The notes beneath the pieces are model-generated. The model searched no databases, had not been told where the DNA came from, and saw nothing but the letters and a program-made list of their open reading frames with translations. From Planctomycetales bacterium (GTDB lineage: Bacteria > Planctomycetota > Planctomycetia > Pirellulales > Thermoguttaceae), in assembly GCA_007119795.1 (NCBI GenBank), contig SKOZ01000061.1:1-45150 (forward strand): DNA of 45,150 bases, given 5' to 3'. Below, piece by piece: positions 27,782 through 35,843 of the stretch. The position numbers and the translations under genes were made by a program. Each line of letters opens with the position of its first letter. Position 1 is the first letter of the stretch.

Positions 27782-27993
27782 GCGGCAGAGGAAACGCGGC
27801 CGCGATGCGTCGGGGACGACACCGCGGCCCGCCGGCCGAGGCCCTGGGGCTTCCGCTCCCGCACCCTTCCCCTCTTCCCCCCGCAGCTTCCTCGCGGTAT
27901 AGGGGGTCTTCGGCGCGATTCCCGCGGGCCTGGCGGCCGATTACTATGGAGTCTGTTTCTACCTTTCCCACCTGCATTCCCACCAGGCTCACA

Positions 27994-28785
27994 ATGGACA
28001 TACCTGCCATCCGCAATCTGGCCGAGCAGCTCCTCGCCGGGGGGCTCTCCCTGGACGACTTTACCCTGCGCGTCGCCGCAGCGGGGATCGCCGACGTGGG
28101 CGAGGCCCAGGTCGATCTCGACCGCGCCCGCCGCTGCGGCTTCCCGGAGGTCGTCTTCTCGGAAGGGAAGACGGTCGAGGCCATGGAGAAGATCTTCACC
28201 GCCCTCCGCGCCGAGGGAGTCGACGTGCTCGCCACCCGGATGACGGATGAGAAGGCCCAGGCCCTCCTGGCCCGCTTTCCCGAGGGGCGCTATAACCCGG
28301 TGGGGCGCATCTTCTGCATCCCGCGCGGGGAAGACGGCCGGCGCGGTGACGGCGCACCGCAGCTGCGCGGCCGGGTGGCGGTGATCACGGCGGGGACCAG
28401 CGACCTGCCGGTGGCCGAGGAGGCCCGCGAGACGGCGCTGTGGACCGGGGCCGAGGTGACGCTCATCCAGGACGTGGGCGTGGCCGGACCGCACCGGTTG
28501 CGGGCCAATCTGCCGAAGGTGCAGGGCTCGGACGCGGTGGTCGTGGTTGCGGGCATGGAGGGTGCGCTTCCCAGCGTCGTGGGCGGACACGTCGACTGCC
28601 CGGTGGTCGCCGTCCCCACGAGCGTCGGCTACGGGGCCGCCTTCTCCGGTTTGGCGGCCCTGCTGGGGATGCTCAATAGCTGCGCCTCGAACGTCACCGT
28701 GGTGAACATCGACGCCGGATTCAAGGGGGGCTACGTGGCCGGACTCATCGCCCGCAACGCCGCCCGCGCTCGGAGCTCCCCATGA
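27994..28785 (+). CDS. larB: LarB, nickel-pincer cofactor synthesis (pyridinium-3,5-dicarboxylate mononucleotide synthase)
   Basis: 263 residues. The C-terminal half is a PurE/AIR-carboxylase-like domain with AVITAGTSDLPVAEEARETA, GVAGPHRLRANL, AVPTSVGYGAAFSGLAALL, SCASNVTVVNIDAGFKGGY. LarB carboxylates and hydrolyses nicotinic acid adenine dinucleotide, the first step to the nickel pincer nucleotide of lactate racemase and related enzymes. LarE and LarC are not in the window. The start MDIPAIRN was chosen. An ATG 17 codons upstream is in frame. The stop overlaps the nnrD start as ATGA. Confidence 0.92.
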   Translation: MDIPAIRNLAEQLLAGGLSLDDFTLRVAAAGIADVGEAQVDLDRARRCGFPEVVFSEGKTVEAMEKIFTALRAEGVDVLATRMTDEKAQALLARFPEGRYNPVGRIFCIPRGEDGRRGDGAPQLRGRVAVITAGTSDLPVAEEARETALWTGAEVTLIQDVGVAGPHRLRANLPKVQGSDAVVVVAGMEGALPSVVGGHVDCPVVAVPTSVGYGAAFSGLAALLGMLNSCASNVTVVNIDAGFKGGYVAGLIARNAARARSSP

Positions 28786-29675
28786 CCGGCACGGTCCATC
28801 TCCCCCTGCTGCTGCCGCGCGCGCGGGAGGCCCACAAGGGCCACTTCGGCACGGCGCTGCTCGTCGGCGGATCGCGAGGGATGGCCGGAGCGGTCGCCCT
28901 GGCGGGCATGGCGGCGCTGCGGGGCGGGGCGGGACTGGTGCGTTTGGCCGTCCCCGACCCATGCCTCGACACCGTGGCCGCCTTCGAACCGGCCTACATC
29001 ACCGCCTCCCTGCCCCCCGACGCCGCGGGACGGATCGGCCGCGCGGCCGCATCGGCGCTCGAGGTTCTCGCTGAGGGAAGCACCGCCGTGGCCCTGGGGC
29101 CGGGACTGGGGCGATCGGACGAGCTGACCGATCTCGTGCGGCACCTCTACGTTACGCTCCCCCCACCGATGGTCGTCGACGCCGACGCCCTCAATGCCTT
29201 GGCCGCCGGCGGGCCCTTGCCTCAGCCCGGCGGTCCCCGCGTCCTCACGCCGCACCCTGGCGAGTTCAAGCGGCTGCTGGCCGTCTGCCCGGTGGCCGAC
29301 GCCCCCTCCCCCCAGGCCGCCGCGGAACTGGCGCGGCGGTCGGGCACCGTCGTCGTCCTCAAGGGGCACCGCTCGACGATCAGCGACGGGCAACGGACGG
29401 ACGTCAATACCACGGGGAACCCGGGAATGGCCTCCGGCGGATCGGGCGACGTGCTCACGGGATTGGTGGCCGCGCTGCTCTGCCAGCGGCTCGCGGCGTG
29501 GGAGGCGGCGCGCCTGGGCGTCTTCCTCCACGGACTCGCGGGCGACCTGGGAGCGGCCGAGCTGGGCGAGGAATCACTCACCGCAAGCGACCTCGTGCGA
29601 TTCCTGCCCCCGGCCTTCCGCCGCTACCGAGAGCTTGCAGCCGGCGCCCCTGCCCCAGCGGCGGCCGAACGATAG
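28782..29675 (+). CDS. nnrD: ADP-dependent NAD(P)H-hydrate dehydratase
   Basis: 297 residues of ribokinase-like fold: GHFGTALLVGGSRGMAGA at the start, VALGPGLGRSDELT, VVDADALNALA, VLTPHPGEFKRLL and the catalytic TGNPGMASGGSGDVLTG block. It repairs hydrated NADH/NADPH (NADHX) using ADP. The YjeF-N epimerase domain that is often fused is absent. The gene overlaps larB by four bases (ATGA) and has GGAG 6 bases before its ATG, so the two are co-translated. Confidence 0.92.
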   Translation: MTGTVHLPLLLPRAREAHKGHFGTALLVGGSRGMAGAVALAGMAALRGGAGLVRLAVPDPCLDTVAAFEPAYITASLPPDAAGRIGRAAASALEVLAEGSTAVALGPGLGRSDELTDLVRHLYVTLPPPMVVDADALNALAAGGPLPQPGGPRVLTPHPGEFKRLLAVCPVADAPSPQAAAELARRSGTVVVLKGHRSTISDGQRTDVNTTGNPGMASGGSGDVLTGLVAALLCQRLAAWEAARLGVFLHGLAGDLGAAELGEESLTASDLVRFLPPAFRRYRELAAGAPAPAAAER

Positions 29676-29703
29676 GATTCCCTAGGAGCGCCGCTGGGCC
29701 GCC

Positions 29704-29727
29704 TGCTGCATCCTCGCGGATTCAGCA
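29704..29727 (+). terminator. Possible terminator after nnrD
   Basis: TGCTG c ATCC, loop TCGC, GGAT t CAGCA forms a stem of nine pairs broken by one mismatch. There is no T tract. It lies between nnrD and the DUF2784 gene. This is a candidate only. Confidence 0.3.
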
Positions 29728-29768
29728 GCATGCGAAGCCCCTCTTGTGACTCGTGAACCAGAGACCAC

Positions 29769-30173
29769 GTGAATCTTCCCCTCTTCTTCGCTGACTTCGT
29801 GGCCGTCATCCATGCCACCTATGTGCTCGTGGTGGTCGTGGGGCTGGCGGCCATCCTTGTCGGTGCAGCCCGCGGCTGGCGGTGGGTCCGCAACGCATAT
29901 TTTCGCCTGATCCATCTGGCCATGATTGCCGTGGTCGCCGTGCAGGCGCTCATGGGGTGGCTGTGCCCGCTGACGGTCCTCGAAAACTACCTGCGGCGGC
30001 TGGGGAGCGGCCCCGCCTACAGCGAGAGCTTCCTCGGCCATTACGCGCAGCAGATTCTCTATGTGGATCTGCCGCCCTGGGTTTTCACCATGCTGCACGT
30101 CGGTTTCGGCATCCTCGTCCTCGCGGCCCTCTTCCTGATTCCCCCCCGCTGGCCACGGCGGGACCCCGCGTAG
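29769..30173 (+). CDS. DUF2784 family membrane protein
   Basis: 134 residues with three to four hydrophobic helices: about 8-33 (VAVIHATYVLVVVVGLAAIL), 45-65 (LIHLAMIAVVAVQALMGWLC) and 100-122 (MLHVGFGILVLAALFLI). The signature CPLTVLENYLRR in the middle is that of DUF2784. The function is unknown. The start is GTG at 29769 with only a weak ribosome site. The 3' neighbour rplY is 358 bases away. Confidence 0.8.
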   Translation: MNLPLFFADFVAVIHATYVLVVVVGLAAILVGAARGWRWVRNAYFRLIHLAMIAVVAVQALMGWLCPLTVLENYLRRLGSGPAYSESFLGHYAQQILYVDLPPWVFTMLHVGFGILVLAALFLIPPRWPRRDPA

Positions 30174-30531
30174 CCGGCCGGGGCCATATTGGGCGGGACC
30201 GGAGAACCGAAAGGGTGGCGGCGGGAGCGGGATAGACCAGATGCCAGAGGTCCTGCGAGACGCCTCGGCAGGCGGCAGCGATCGAAGCGGCGAGAACATC
30301 CAGGCCATCCCCCCCGCAAGCATCGGTCGCTCCGGGGCCACGATTCGTGGTCGGCGGGGTTGCAATTTGAGGCATTTCGGGCACAATGACGGGATTCGCC
30401 ATCCGTCCCAGCGGGTTGAGCGGCTTCGAGGGGGCTGTGCGGGCGCACGGGAATGCCCCACCTGCGGAAGCCCGAACCCCTCCACGAATTCCAGGCAAAC
30501 AATAAAAGACGAGTCCCACGCAGGAAACACC
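30174..30531. other. Intergenic region upstream of rplY
   Basis: 358 bases with no credible gene. The second half becomes AT-richer towards rplY and holds one promoter-like pair at 30360-30387. No other structure was seen. Confidence 0.5.
30360..30387 (+). promoter_or_regulatory. Candidate promoter of the rplY-pth-rpsF-ssb-rplI operon
   Basis: TTGCAA (30360-30365) and CACAAT (30382-30387) are 16 bases apart, each matching the consensus in four of six positions. The leader to the rplY ATG would be about 140 bases. The -35 and spacing are only fair. Confidence 0.35.
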
Positions 30532-31161
30532 ATGGCGGAAGTACTGAGCGTCGAGATTCGCCAGACCCTGGGCAAACGGAACTGCCGGCGGATGCGTGCC
30601 GGCGGCAGCATCCCCGCCGTGCTCTATGGGCATGGCGAGGCGGTGGTCCATTTGGCCGTGCCCGCGGACGAACTGGAGTCGATGGTCCGCCACGGGCATC
30701 GCGTGGTCGGTCTCACCAAGGGGATCAACGAGCAGGCGGTCATCCGCGATGTCCAGTGGGATACCTGGGGGACGCATATCCTGCACGTCGACTTCAACCG
30801 CGTCTCTTCGCAGGAGCGGATCGAGGTCGAGGTATCCATCGAGCTTCGCGGGGAGGCCCCGGGCATCAAGGAGGGGGGGACTGTCGAACAGTTGCTCCAC
30901 GACGTCACCATCGAATGCCAGGTGACCGTCATTCCCGACAAGATCGAGGTGAACATCAACCACCTGGGTGTCGACGAAGCGATCACCGTGGCGGACCTTG
31001 CCATCCCGCCCGGGGCGAAGATCGTCAACCGGGAGCTGGAAGAGGCCGTGGTCCATTGCACGGTTCCGGCCGCCGTTGCGGCAGCCGAGGAGGAAGGGGC
31101 CGAGGCCGAACCGGAGGTGATCGGCCGCAAGGAGGCCGAGGAGGAAGGCGAGGAAGCCTGA
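30532..31161 (+). CDS. rplY: Ribosomal protein L25, CTC type
   Basis: 5S rRNA-binding protein. 209 residues: N-terminal L25 domain (about 1-92) and the C-terminal TL5/CTC domain (about 98-180). LGKRNCRRMRAGGSIPAVLYG is the family start. The tail after about 185 is acidic. AGGA lies 7 bases before ATG 30532. It leads pth, as in many bacteria. Confidence 0.93.
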   Translation: MAEVLSVEIRQTLGKRNCRRMRAGGSIPAVLYGHGEAVVHLAVPADELESMVRHGHRVVGLTKGINEQAVIRDVQWDTWGTHILHVDFNRVSSQERIEVEVSIELRGEAPGIKEGGTVEQLLHDVTIECQVTVIPDKIEVNINHLGVDEAITVADLAIPPGAKIVNRELEEAVVHCTVPAAVAAAEEEGAEAEPEVIGRKEAEEEGEEA

Positions 31162-31193
31162 GTCGTCTAGCCCCCCAGCATGAGTGGCCCGGC

Positions 31194-31751
31194 ATGAAGC
31201 TCGTTGTGGGACTGGGCAATCCGGGACGGAAATACGAAGCGACGCGGCACAACATAGGGTTTGTCGTACTCGCCGAACTGGCGAAGCGGCACGGCCAGGG
31301 GCGGCCCAAGGCGGCCTTTCAAGGAGACGTCGTCGAGGCGGTCATCGCGGGAGAGAAAGTCCTCTTGCTGGGCCCGCTGACGTACATGAACCGCAGCGGC
31401 TCGAGCGTGCGAGCGGCTGCCGCCTATTACCGCCTGGCCCCCGAGGAGCTGCTCGTCGTTTGCGACGATTTCAACCTGCCGCTGGCCAAGCTCCGGGTGC
31501 GTGCCTGCGGCTCGGCCGGAGGACAGAAGGGGCTCGCCGACATCATTCGCCACTTGGGGACCGAAGACTTCCCCCGGCTTCGGATCGGTATCGGTCCGGT
31601 CCCCGATGGCTGGGACGCGGCCGATTTCGTCCTCAGCCGCTTCGGCGGGGAGGAGGCGGCCGAGGCGGCGCAAGCGGTTGGCCGAGCGGCCGAGGCAGCG
31701 GCGGTTTGGGTGACCGAGGGCATCGACATTGCCATGAATCGATTCAATTGA
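31194..31751 (+). CDS. pth: Peptidyl-tRNA hydrolase
   Basis: Frees tRNA from prematurely released peptidyl-tRNA. 185 residues. MKLVVGLGNPGRKYEATRHN holds N9 and the catalytic H19. YMNRSG holds the substrate-binding Asn, and CDDFNLP the catalytic Asp. GSAGGQKGLADIIRHLGTED is also typical. It lies 32 bases after rplY and 24 before rpsF. Confidence 0.95.
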   Translation: MKLVVGLGNPGRKYEATRHNIGFVVLAELAKRHGQGRPKAAFQGDVVEAVIAGEKVLLLGPLTYMNRSGSSVRAAAAYYRLAPEELLVVCDDFNLPLAKLRVRACGSAGGQKGLADIIRHLGTEDFPRLRIGIGPVPDGWDAADFVLSRFGGEEAAEAAQAVGRAAEAAAVWVTEGIDIAMNRFN

Positions 31752-31775
31752 GCGGGTGACCAAGGAGTTTTTGCC

Positions 31776-32207
31776 GTGGCGCAGAACGTTTACGAAGGGA
31801 TGTTCATTCTCGACTCGAACCGCTTCGCGCGCGATCCGGAAGGGGTCTCGGGGCAGATTCCCAAGCTGATCGAAAAGGCCGGCGGGGAGGTGCTCGTCAG
31901 CCGCCTCTGGGAGGAGCGCCGCTTGGCCTATCCGATCGCCGGACACCGCAAAGGGACTTACTGGCTCACCTATTTCCGCCTCGACCCAAGCCGGATCACC
32001 CCTCTAACGAGGCAATGCCGGCTCAGCGAGGCGATGCTCCGGTTTCTCTTCCTGAAGGTCGATCCGCGAATCGTCGATGCCCTGGTGGCCCATGCCCAGA
32101 ATCCCCAGGCGGCCAAGCCGGAGGGGGAGGAGGCGGAAGGAGCAGGATCGACCGGGGAGCCGGTGCCCGCCGCCGTCGAAGCCGAGCAGGGGGGTGACGC
32201 CGACTAG
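31776..32207 (+). CDS. rpsF: Ribosomal protein S6 with acidic extension
   Basis: 30S platform protein. 143 residues: [20 protein letters not shown], then [19 protein letters not shown]. The core ends near 110 and is followed by a Glu/Ala/Gly-rich tail of about 30 residues. The start is GTG with AAGGAG 8 bases upstream. The S6 partner S18 (rpsR) is not in this operon, where ssb follows directly. Confidence 0.94.
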   Translation: MAQNVYEGMFILDSNRFARDPEGVSGQIPKLIEKAGGEVLVSRLWEERRLAYPIAGHRKGTYWLTYFRLDPSRITPLTRQCRLSEAMLRFLFLKVDPRIVDALVAHAQNPQAAKPEGEEAEGAGSTGEPVPAAVEAEQGGDAD

Positions 32208-32356
32208 GGCCTGGCCACCGATTGCCACCGGGGGTGCGATGTGGTAGCGTACACCGGCACGGGCGGCGGCGGCGACGGGCCCCCGTCCGGCCGGAACCGT
32301 GCCGAGCGTTCCGCGCTTTCCACCTTCAATCGTGTGCCTTTCTGGAGGGGCTTGCC

Positions 32357-32824
32357 ATGGCGAGTTACAACCGTGTGATCCTTGTGGGGAACCTGACTCG
32401 CGACCCGGACATCCGCTACATCCCCAGCGGACTGGCGGTGTGCGAGATCGGCATGGCGGTCAACGACCGCCGCAAGAATGCCAACGGGGAGTGGGTCGAG
32501 GAGGCGACCTTCGTCGATGTGACGCTCTGGGGCCGGACCGCCGAGGTCGCCTCGGAGTACCTCAGCAAAGGTTCGCCGGTGCTCATCGAGGGGCGCCTGA
32601 AGTACGATACGTGGGAGAGCCAGGACGGACAGAAGCGGTCGAAGCTGCGGGTGGTCGGCGAGCGGATGCAGATGCTCGGTGGCCGCGGCGCAGGGGGGGG
32701 TGGGGGCGGCGGCTCCCGCGGCCCCGCGCGGTCCGAGTCGCAGGTCAGCCAGGCGGCGCCGGCCGACGAAGGCTTCGAGGGCTCCTACGGGGAGGGGGGC
32801 GGCGGGGAAGACATCCCCTTCTAG
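32357..32824 (+). CDS. ssb: Single-stranded DNA-binding protein
   Basis: 155 residues: OB-fold ([40 protein letters not shown]) over about 1-107, then a Gly-rich linker and the acidic tip EDIPF that recruits partner proteins. GGAGGGG lies about 8 bases before the ATG. The open frame extends upstream without similarity. The ssb between rpsF and rplI is a common order. Confidence 0.96.
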   Translation: MASYNRVILVGNLTRDPDIRYIPSGLAVCEIGMAVNDRRKNANGEWVEEATFVDVTLWGRTAEVASEYLSKGSPVLIEGRLKYDTWESQDGQKRSKLRVVGERMQMLGGRGAGGGGGGGSRGPARSESQVSQAAPADEGFEGSYGEGGGGEDIPF

Positions 32825-32938
32825 CGCGATATACCGATCCGCGCAGGTCGAGCGTTCCCGCCCGCGAGCGGCCCAGGTCCGCCGCGGCGCCAGCGAAGAA
32901 ACGGTCTTACCGAGAATCAGCCGTATTGTGAGGTCTTC

Positions 32939-33484
32939 ATGGTCGATTCATCCACTGCCCGGAAGGGGATGCGCGGACGGCGGGGGCGCAGCAAGCGGCT
33001 GCCCCGCAGCCCCCGGGGCGGCGTCGAGCTCCTGCTGATCCAGCCGGTCGAGCACCTGGGCACCCAGGGCGACGTGGTCGAGGTCCGCCCCGGCTATGCG
33101 AAGAACTATCTCCTGCCTCAGGGTCTGGCCACGGTTGCCACCGAGCATCACAAACGGATGATCGAGAAGCACCGCTCGCGGCTGGCCGAGGTCCAGCGGG
33201 CCCGGCGGGCCGGGCTCACGGCCATGGCCGAGGAGATCGGCCGCCAGAGCCTGACGATCGAAGCCAACGCCAACGACGAGGGCCACCTCTACGGTTCGGT
33301 GAACGCCGTAGACATCGTCAACGCCCTGAAGAAGAACAACATCACGATCACCCCGGACCAGGTGCGGCTCACCGGGCCCCTCAAGGAGCTGGGACTCTAC
33401 ACGGTGAAGGTCCACCTGGGCCACGAGGTCGAGGGCGATCTCAAGGTCTGGGTGGTCCCCACCGTCAGCGAGGAGACCACGTAG
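32939..33484 (+). CDS. rplI: Ribosomal protein L9 with basic N-terminal extension
   Basis: 50S stalk-base protein. The normal L9 start is at GGVELLLIQPVEHLGTQGDVV, about 26 residues in. The extension before it is basic (RKGMRGRRGRSKRLPRSPR). The linker helix (EHHKRMIEKHRSRLAEVQ) and the C-terminal domain are standard. 181 residues in total. GAGG lies 6 bases before the ATG, and no clear internal start at the core is visible. Confidence 0.93.
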   Translation: MVDSSTARKGMRGRRGRSKRLPRSPRGGVELLLIQPVEHLGTQGDVVEVRPGYAKNYLLPQGLATVATEHHKRMIEKHRSRLAEVQRARRAGLTAMAEEIGRQSLTIEANANDEGHLYGSVNAVDIVNALKKNNITITPDQVRLTGPLKELGLYTVKVHLGHEVEGDLKVWVVPTVSEETT

Positions 33485-33505
33485 CGCGCACGAGGGTACG
33501 CCGCA

Positions 33506-33589
33506 TCCTCCGCGCGGCCGTGCCGGAGGAGTGCGGAATCGACCGGCGGAGACCGCCGCCGGGGAGGTTCCACGCCGCCGCGCGGCGGC
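33506..33589 (+). other. GC-rich stem-loops between rplI and dnaB
   Basis: The rplI-dnaB gap holds several inverted sequences: TCCTCCG/CGGAGGA (33506-33530), CCGGCGG/CCGCCGG (33543-33562) and the 16-base palindrome GCCGCCGCGCGGCGGC (33574-33589). None has a T tract. They may attenuate or process the transcript. At this GC content chance palindromes are frequent. Confidence 0.3.
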
Positions 33590-33688
33590 CGAAGGTGATC
33601 GGCACGGGTCTCGATCGATCGTGAACGGACGGGGGAAACCGGCGGTACTGCGGGGCCGCGGTCCGCGCCGGCCGCCTCTTGTACAAGG

Positions 33689-35134
33689 ATGGACAGCGTC
33701 ATGGCCGCCAGCACTCGAGTCGATGCGAACCACGCCGGACAGCGGAGCCGTGCCGACCTTTTCGACCGCGTGCCGCCGCACAGCCTCGAAGCCGAGCGGT
33801 GCCTCCTGGGGAGCCTCTTTCTCGACCCCCTGCTCTGCGACGACGTCATCCTGATCCTCTCGCCCGAGGACTTCTACTCCGACGCCCACCGGCGGCTCTT
33901 CACCCACCTGCTGGCCCTGCACGACGAGGGGGGCCGCATCGACGCCATGCTCCTCACCGAGCGGCTCCGCGCCGCCGGCGACCTCGAGGCCGTCGGCGGC
34001 ATGGCTTACCTCGCCGAGGTGGCCCAGTCGGTGCCCGTGCCCGCCCACGCCGTCTACTACGCCGAGATCGTCCGCGCCAAGGGGACGCTGCGGAACCTGA
34101 TCCACACGAGCACGGAGATCCTCCGCGAGGCCTGGGACGAGACCCGCAACCCGAAGGAGCTCCTGGACCGCGCCGAAGAGCAGGTCTTCGCCATCCGCGA
34201 CCGTCAGGACAGCGGCCAGATCGCCAGCATGCACGACGTACTCCTGGAAGCCTTCCGCCACATCGACGCGCGCCTGGAGCACGGCGGCGCCACGGGGCTC
34301 TCTACCGGCTTCAAGGACCTGGACGAGCTCACCGGCGGGCTCCACCCCGCGGAGCTGGTGATCCTCGCCGCCCGGCCCTCGATGGGTAAGACCGCCCTGG
34401 CGACGAACATCGCCGACCACATCACCGTGGCGGAGCGCCGCCCCGTCCTCTTCGTGAGCCTCGAGATGGCCCAGCTCGAGCTCGCCCAGCGGATGCTCTG
34501 CGGGCGCGGAAAGATCGACGGCAGCAAGTTCCGCAGCGGCTTCCTCTCCTCGGAGGACCGCAACGGCCTGGTGCGGGCGGCCTCGGAGCTGAGCGGGGCG
34601 CCGCTGTTCGTCGACGACACGCCCAGCCGCTCCGTCGCCGAGATCGCCGCCGCCGCCCGCCGCCTGAAGCGGAAGCAGGACGGCCTGGGACTGATCGTCA
34701 TCGACTACCTGCAGCTCATCGAGCCCGACAATGCCCGCGACCCTCGGCAGGAGCAGGTGGCCCGCATCGCCCGCCGCCTCAAGGGACTGGCCCGGGAGCT
34801 CTCCGCCCCCGTCCTCTGCCTCGCCCAGCTCAATCGCCAGGCCGAGGTCACCCGCGACAACCGCCCCCGGCTGAGCCACCTCCGCGAGTCGGGGGCCATC
34901 GAGCAGGACGCCGACGTGGTGATGTTCGTCCACCGCGAGGAGTACTACCACACCCGCGAAGAGGCCAAGGAGCGCGACATCTGCGGCAAGGCGGAGCTCA
35001 TCGTCGCCAAGCAGCGCAACGGGCCCACCGGCGAGGTGCCGCTCGCCTGGCGGCAGGAGTGGACGCGGTTCGAGAACCGCGCCCTTCGCGAATACGAGGA
35101 GTTCGACAGCTTCGCCTCCGAAGACGTCTTCTAG
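33689..35134 (+). CDS. dnaB: Replicative DNA helicase DnaB
   Basis: 481 residues. The N-terminal domain (PHSLEAERCLLGSLFLDPL) is followed by a RecA-like motor from about 205: Walker A ARPSMGKTALATN, Walker B GLIVIDYLQLI, and the DnaB motifs AQLNRQAEVTRDNRPRLSHL and RESGAIEQDADVVMFVHR. It unwinds DNA at the replication fork. The start is ATG 33689 or, less likely, ATG 33701 four codons later. No intein or insertion is seen. Confidence 0.96.
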   Translation: MDSVMAASTRVDANHAGQRSRADLFDRVPPHSLEAERCLLGSLFLDPLLCDDVILILSPEDFYSDAHRRLFTHLLALHDEGGRIDAMLLTERLRAAGDLEAVGGMAYLAEVAQSVPVPAHAVYYAEIVRAKGTLRNLIHTSTEILREAWDETRNPKELLDRAEEQVFAIRDRQDSGQIASMHDVLLEAFRHIDARLEHGGATGLSTGFKDLDELTGGLHPAELVILAARPSMGKTALATNIADHITVAERRPVLFVSLEMAQLELAQRMLCGRGKIDGSKFRSGFLSSEDRNGLVRAASELSGAPLFVDDTPSRSVAEIAAAARRLKRKQDGLGLIVIDYLQLIEPDNARDPRQEQVARIARRLKGLARELSAPVLCLAQLNRQAEVTRDNRPRLSHLRESGAIEQDADVVMFVHREEYYHTREEAKERDICGKAELIVAKQRNGPTGEVPLAWRQEWTRFENRALREYEEFDSFASEDVF

Positions 35135-35269
35135 TGGTCTGTCCAGCTGGAGTTTACGAATGTCCAGATCTGCGCAACCACCGCCACGCGGAAACGGAGT
35201 GGACGCCGTTGTTGCTTGAAGCAGAAGGGGCGCGGGCGATCGAGCCCTCTTCTTAGCCGGCGGACCGGT

Positions 35270-35704
35270 TCACCAGAGGGCACGCAGGGCCAGGTGGTAC
35301 AGCCCCCACACCCCCATGGTCCCCAGGGCCATGAGCACGACGGAGGCCAGCAGCGCTGCGTGGGCGAGGCGGCGGGCGGCGCCGCCGCTCTTCACGCGCG
35401 TCTCCTTGATGACCTTCATGCCGGGCGGGGGATATTCGCCGCCGCGGAGCACCCGCGTCCCCAGCCGCCAGAACCAGAGCGCGCAGCCGACCAATCCCAG
35501 CGCGCTGCTCACGGCCAGCACTCGGACCAGCAGCACGATCCTGTCGAGGTCCACCGGATCGCCCGCCTCGAACCGGTCGTGCATCTCCCTGAGGGCGTTT
35601 CGCACGGCGAACAAGAGCAACCCCCCGACCACCGCCACCAGGCAGACGGCCAAGAGGCTCCAGCGGCGGAGGTGTGGGTCGGCGGGAACGATGCGGTCGG
35701 ACAT
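35270..35704 (-). CDS. Small membrane protein of unknown function
   Basis: 144 residues. MSDRIVPADPHLRRW is followed by three predicted membrane helices: WSLLAVCLVAVVGGLLLFAV (about 15-35), VLAVSSALGLVGCALWFWRL (60-82) and LLASVVLMALGTMGVWGLYH (115-138). The loop before the third helix is PPPGMKVIKETRVKSGG. I do not recognise a family. The frame is open far upstream through a GC hairpin, but the chosen ATG gives the clean membrane protein. No ribosome site is visible. Confidence 0.55.
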   Translation of the reverse strand: MSDRIVPADPHLRRWSLLAVCLVAVVGGLLLFAVRNALREMHDRFEAGDPVDLDRIVLLVRVLAVSSALGLVGCALWFWRLGTRVLRGGEYPPPGMKVIKETRVKSGGAARRLAHAALLASVVLMALGTMGVWGLYHLALRALW

Positions 35705-35743
35705 GGAGACACTGCGGCGCCGGACGCCGCAAGGAGACTCGAC

Positions 35744-35771
35744 GGCGGCGGCCATCCCGGCGGCCGCCGCC
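35744..35771 (-). terminator. Possible terminator after the Gfo/Idh/MocA gene
   Basis: GGCGGCGGCC and GGCCGCCGCC form a perfect 10-bp stem with an 8-base loop. On the minus strand it lies about 73 bases past the stop of the oxidoreductase gene and before the small membrane protein gene. There is no T tract. A second 7-bp hairpin (TGCGGCG-CCGGA-CGCCGCA, 35713-35731) follows just before the small gene. Confidence 0.35.
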
Positions 35772-35843
35772 ATCGGCAACAACAGCTCCCGGGCCGTGCG
35801 GTGGGCTGCACCGTCGGTGGGAACCCTAGGCAAAAACCGGCGC

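Noticed and set aside
33574..33589. 16-base palindrome between rplI and dnaB as an operator
   Set aside because: It is made only of G and C, and such palindromes arise by chance at this base composition. It is kept as a structural note only.
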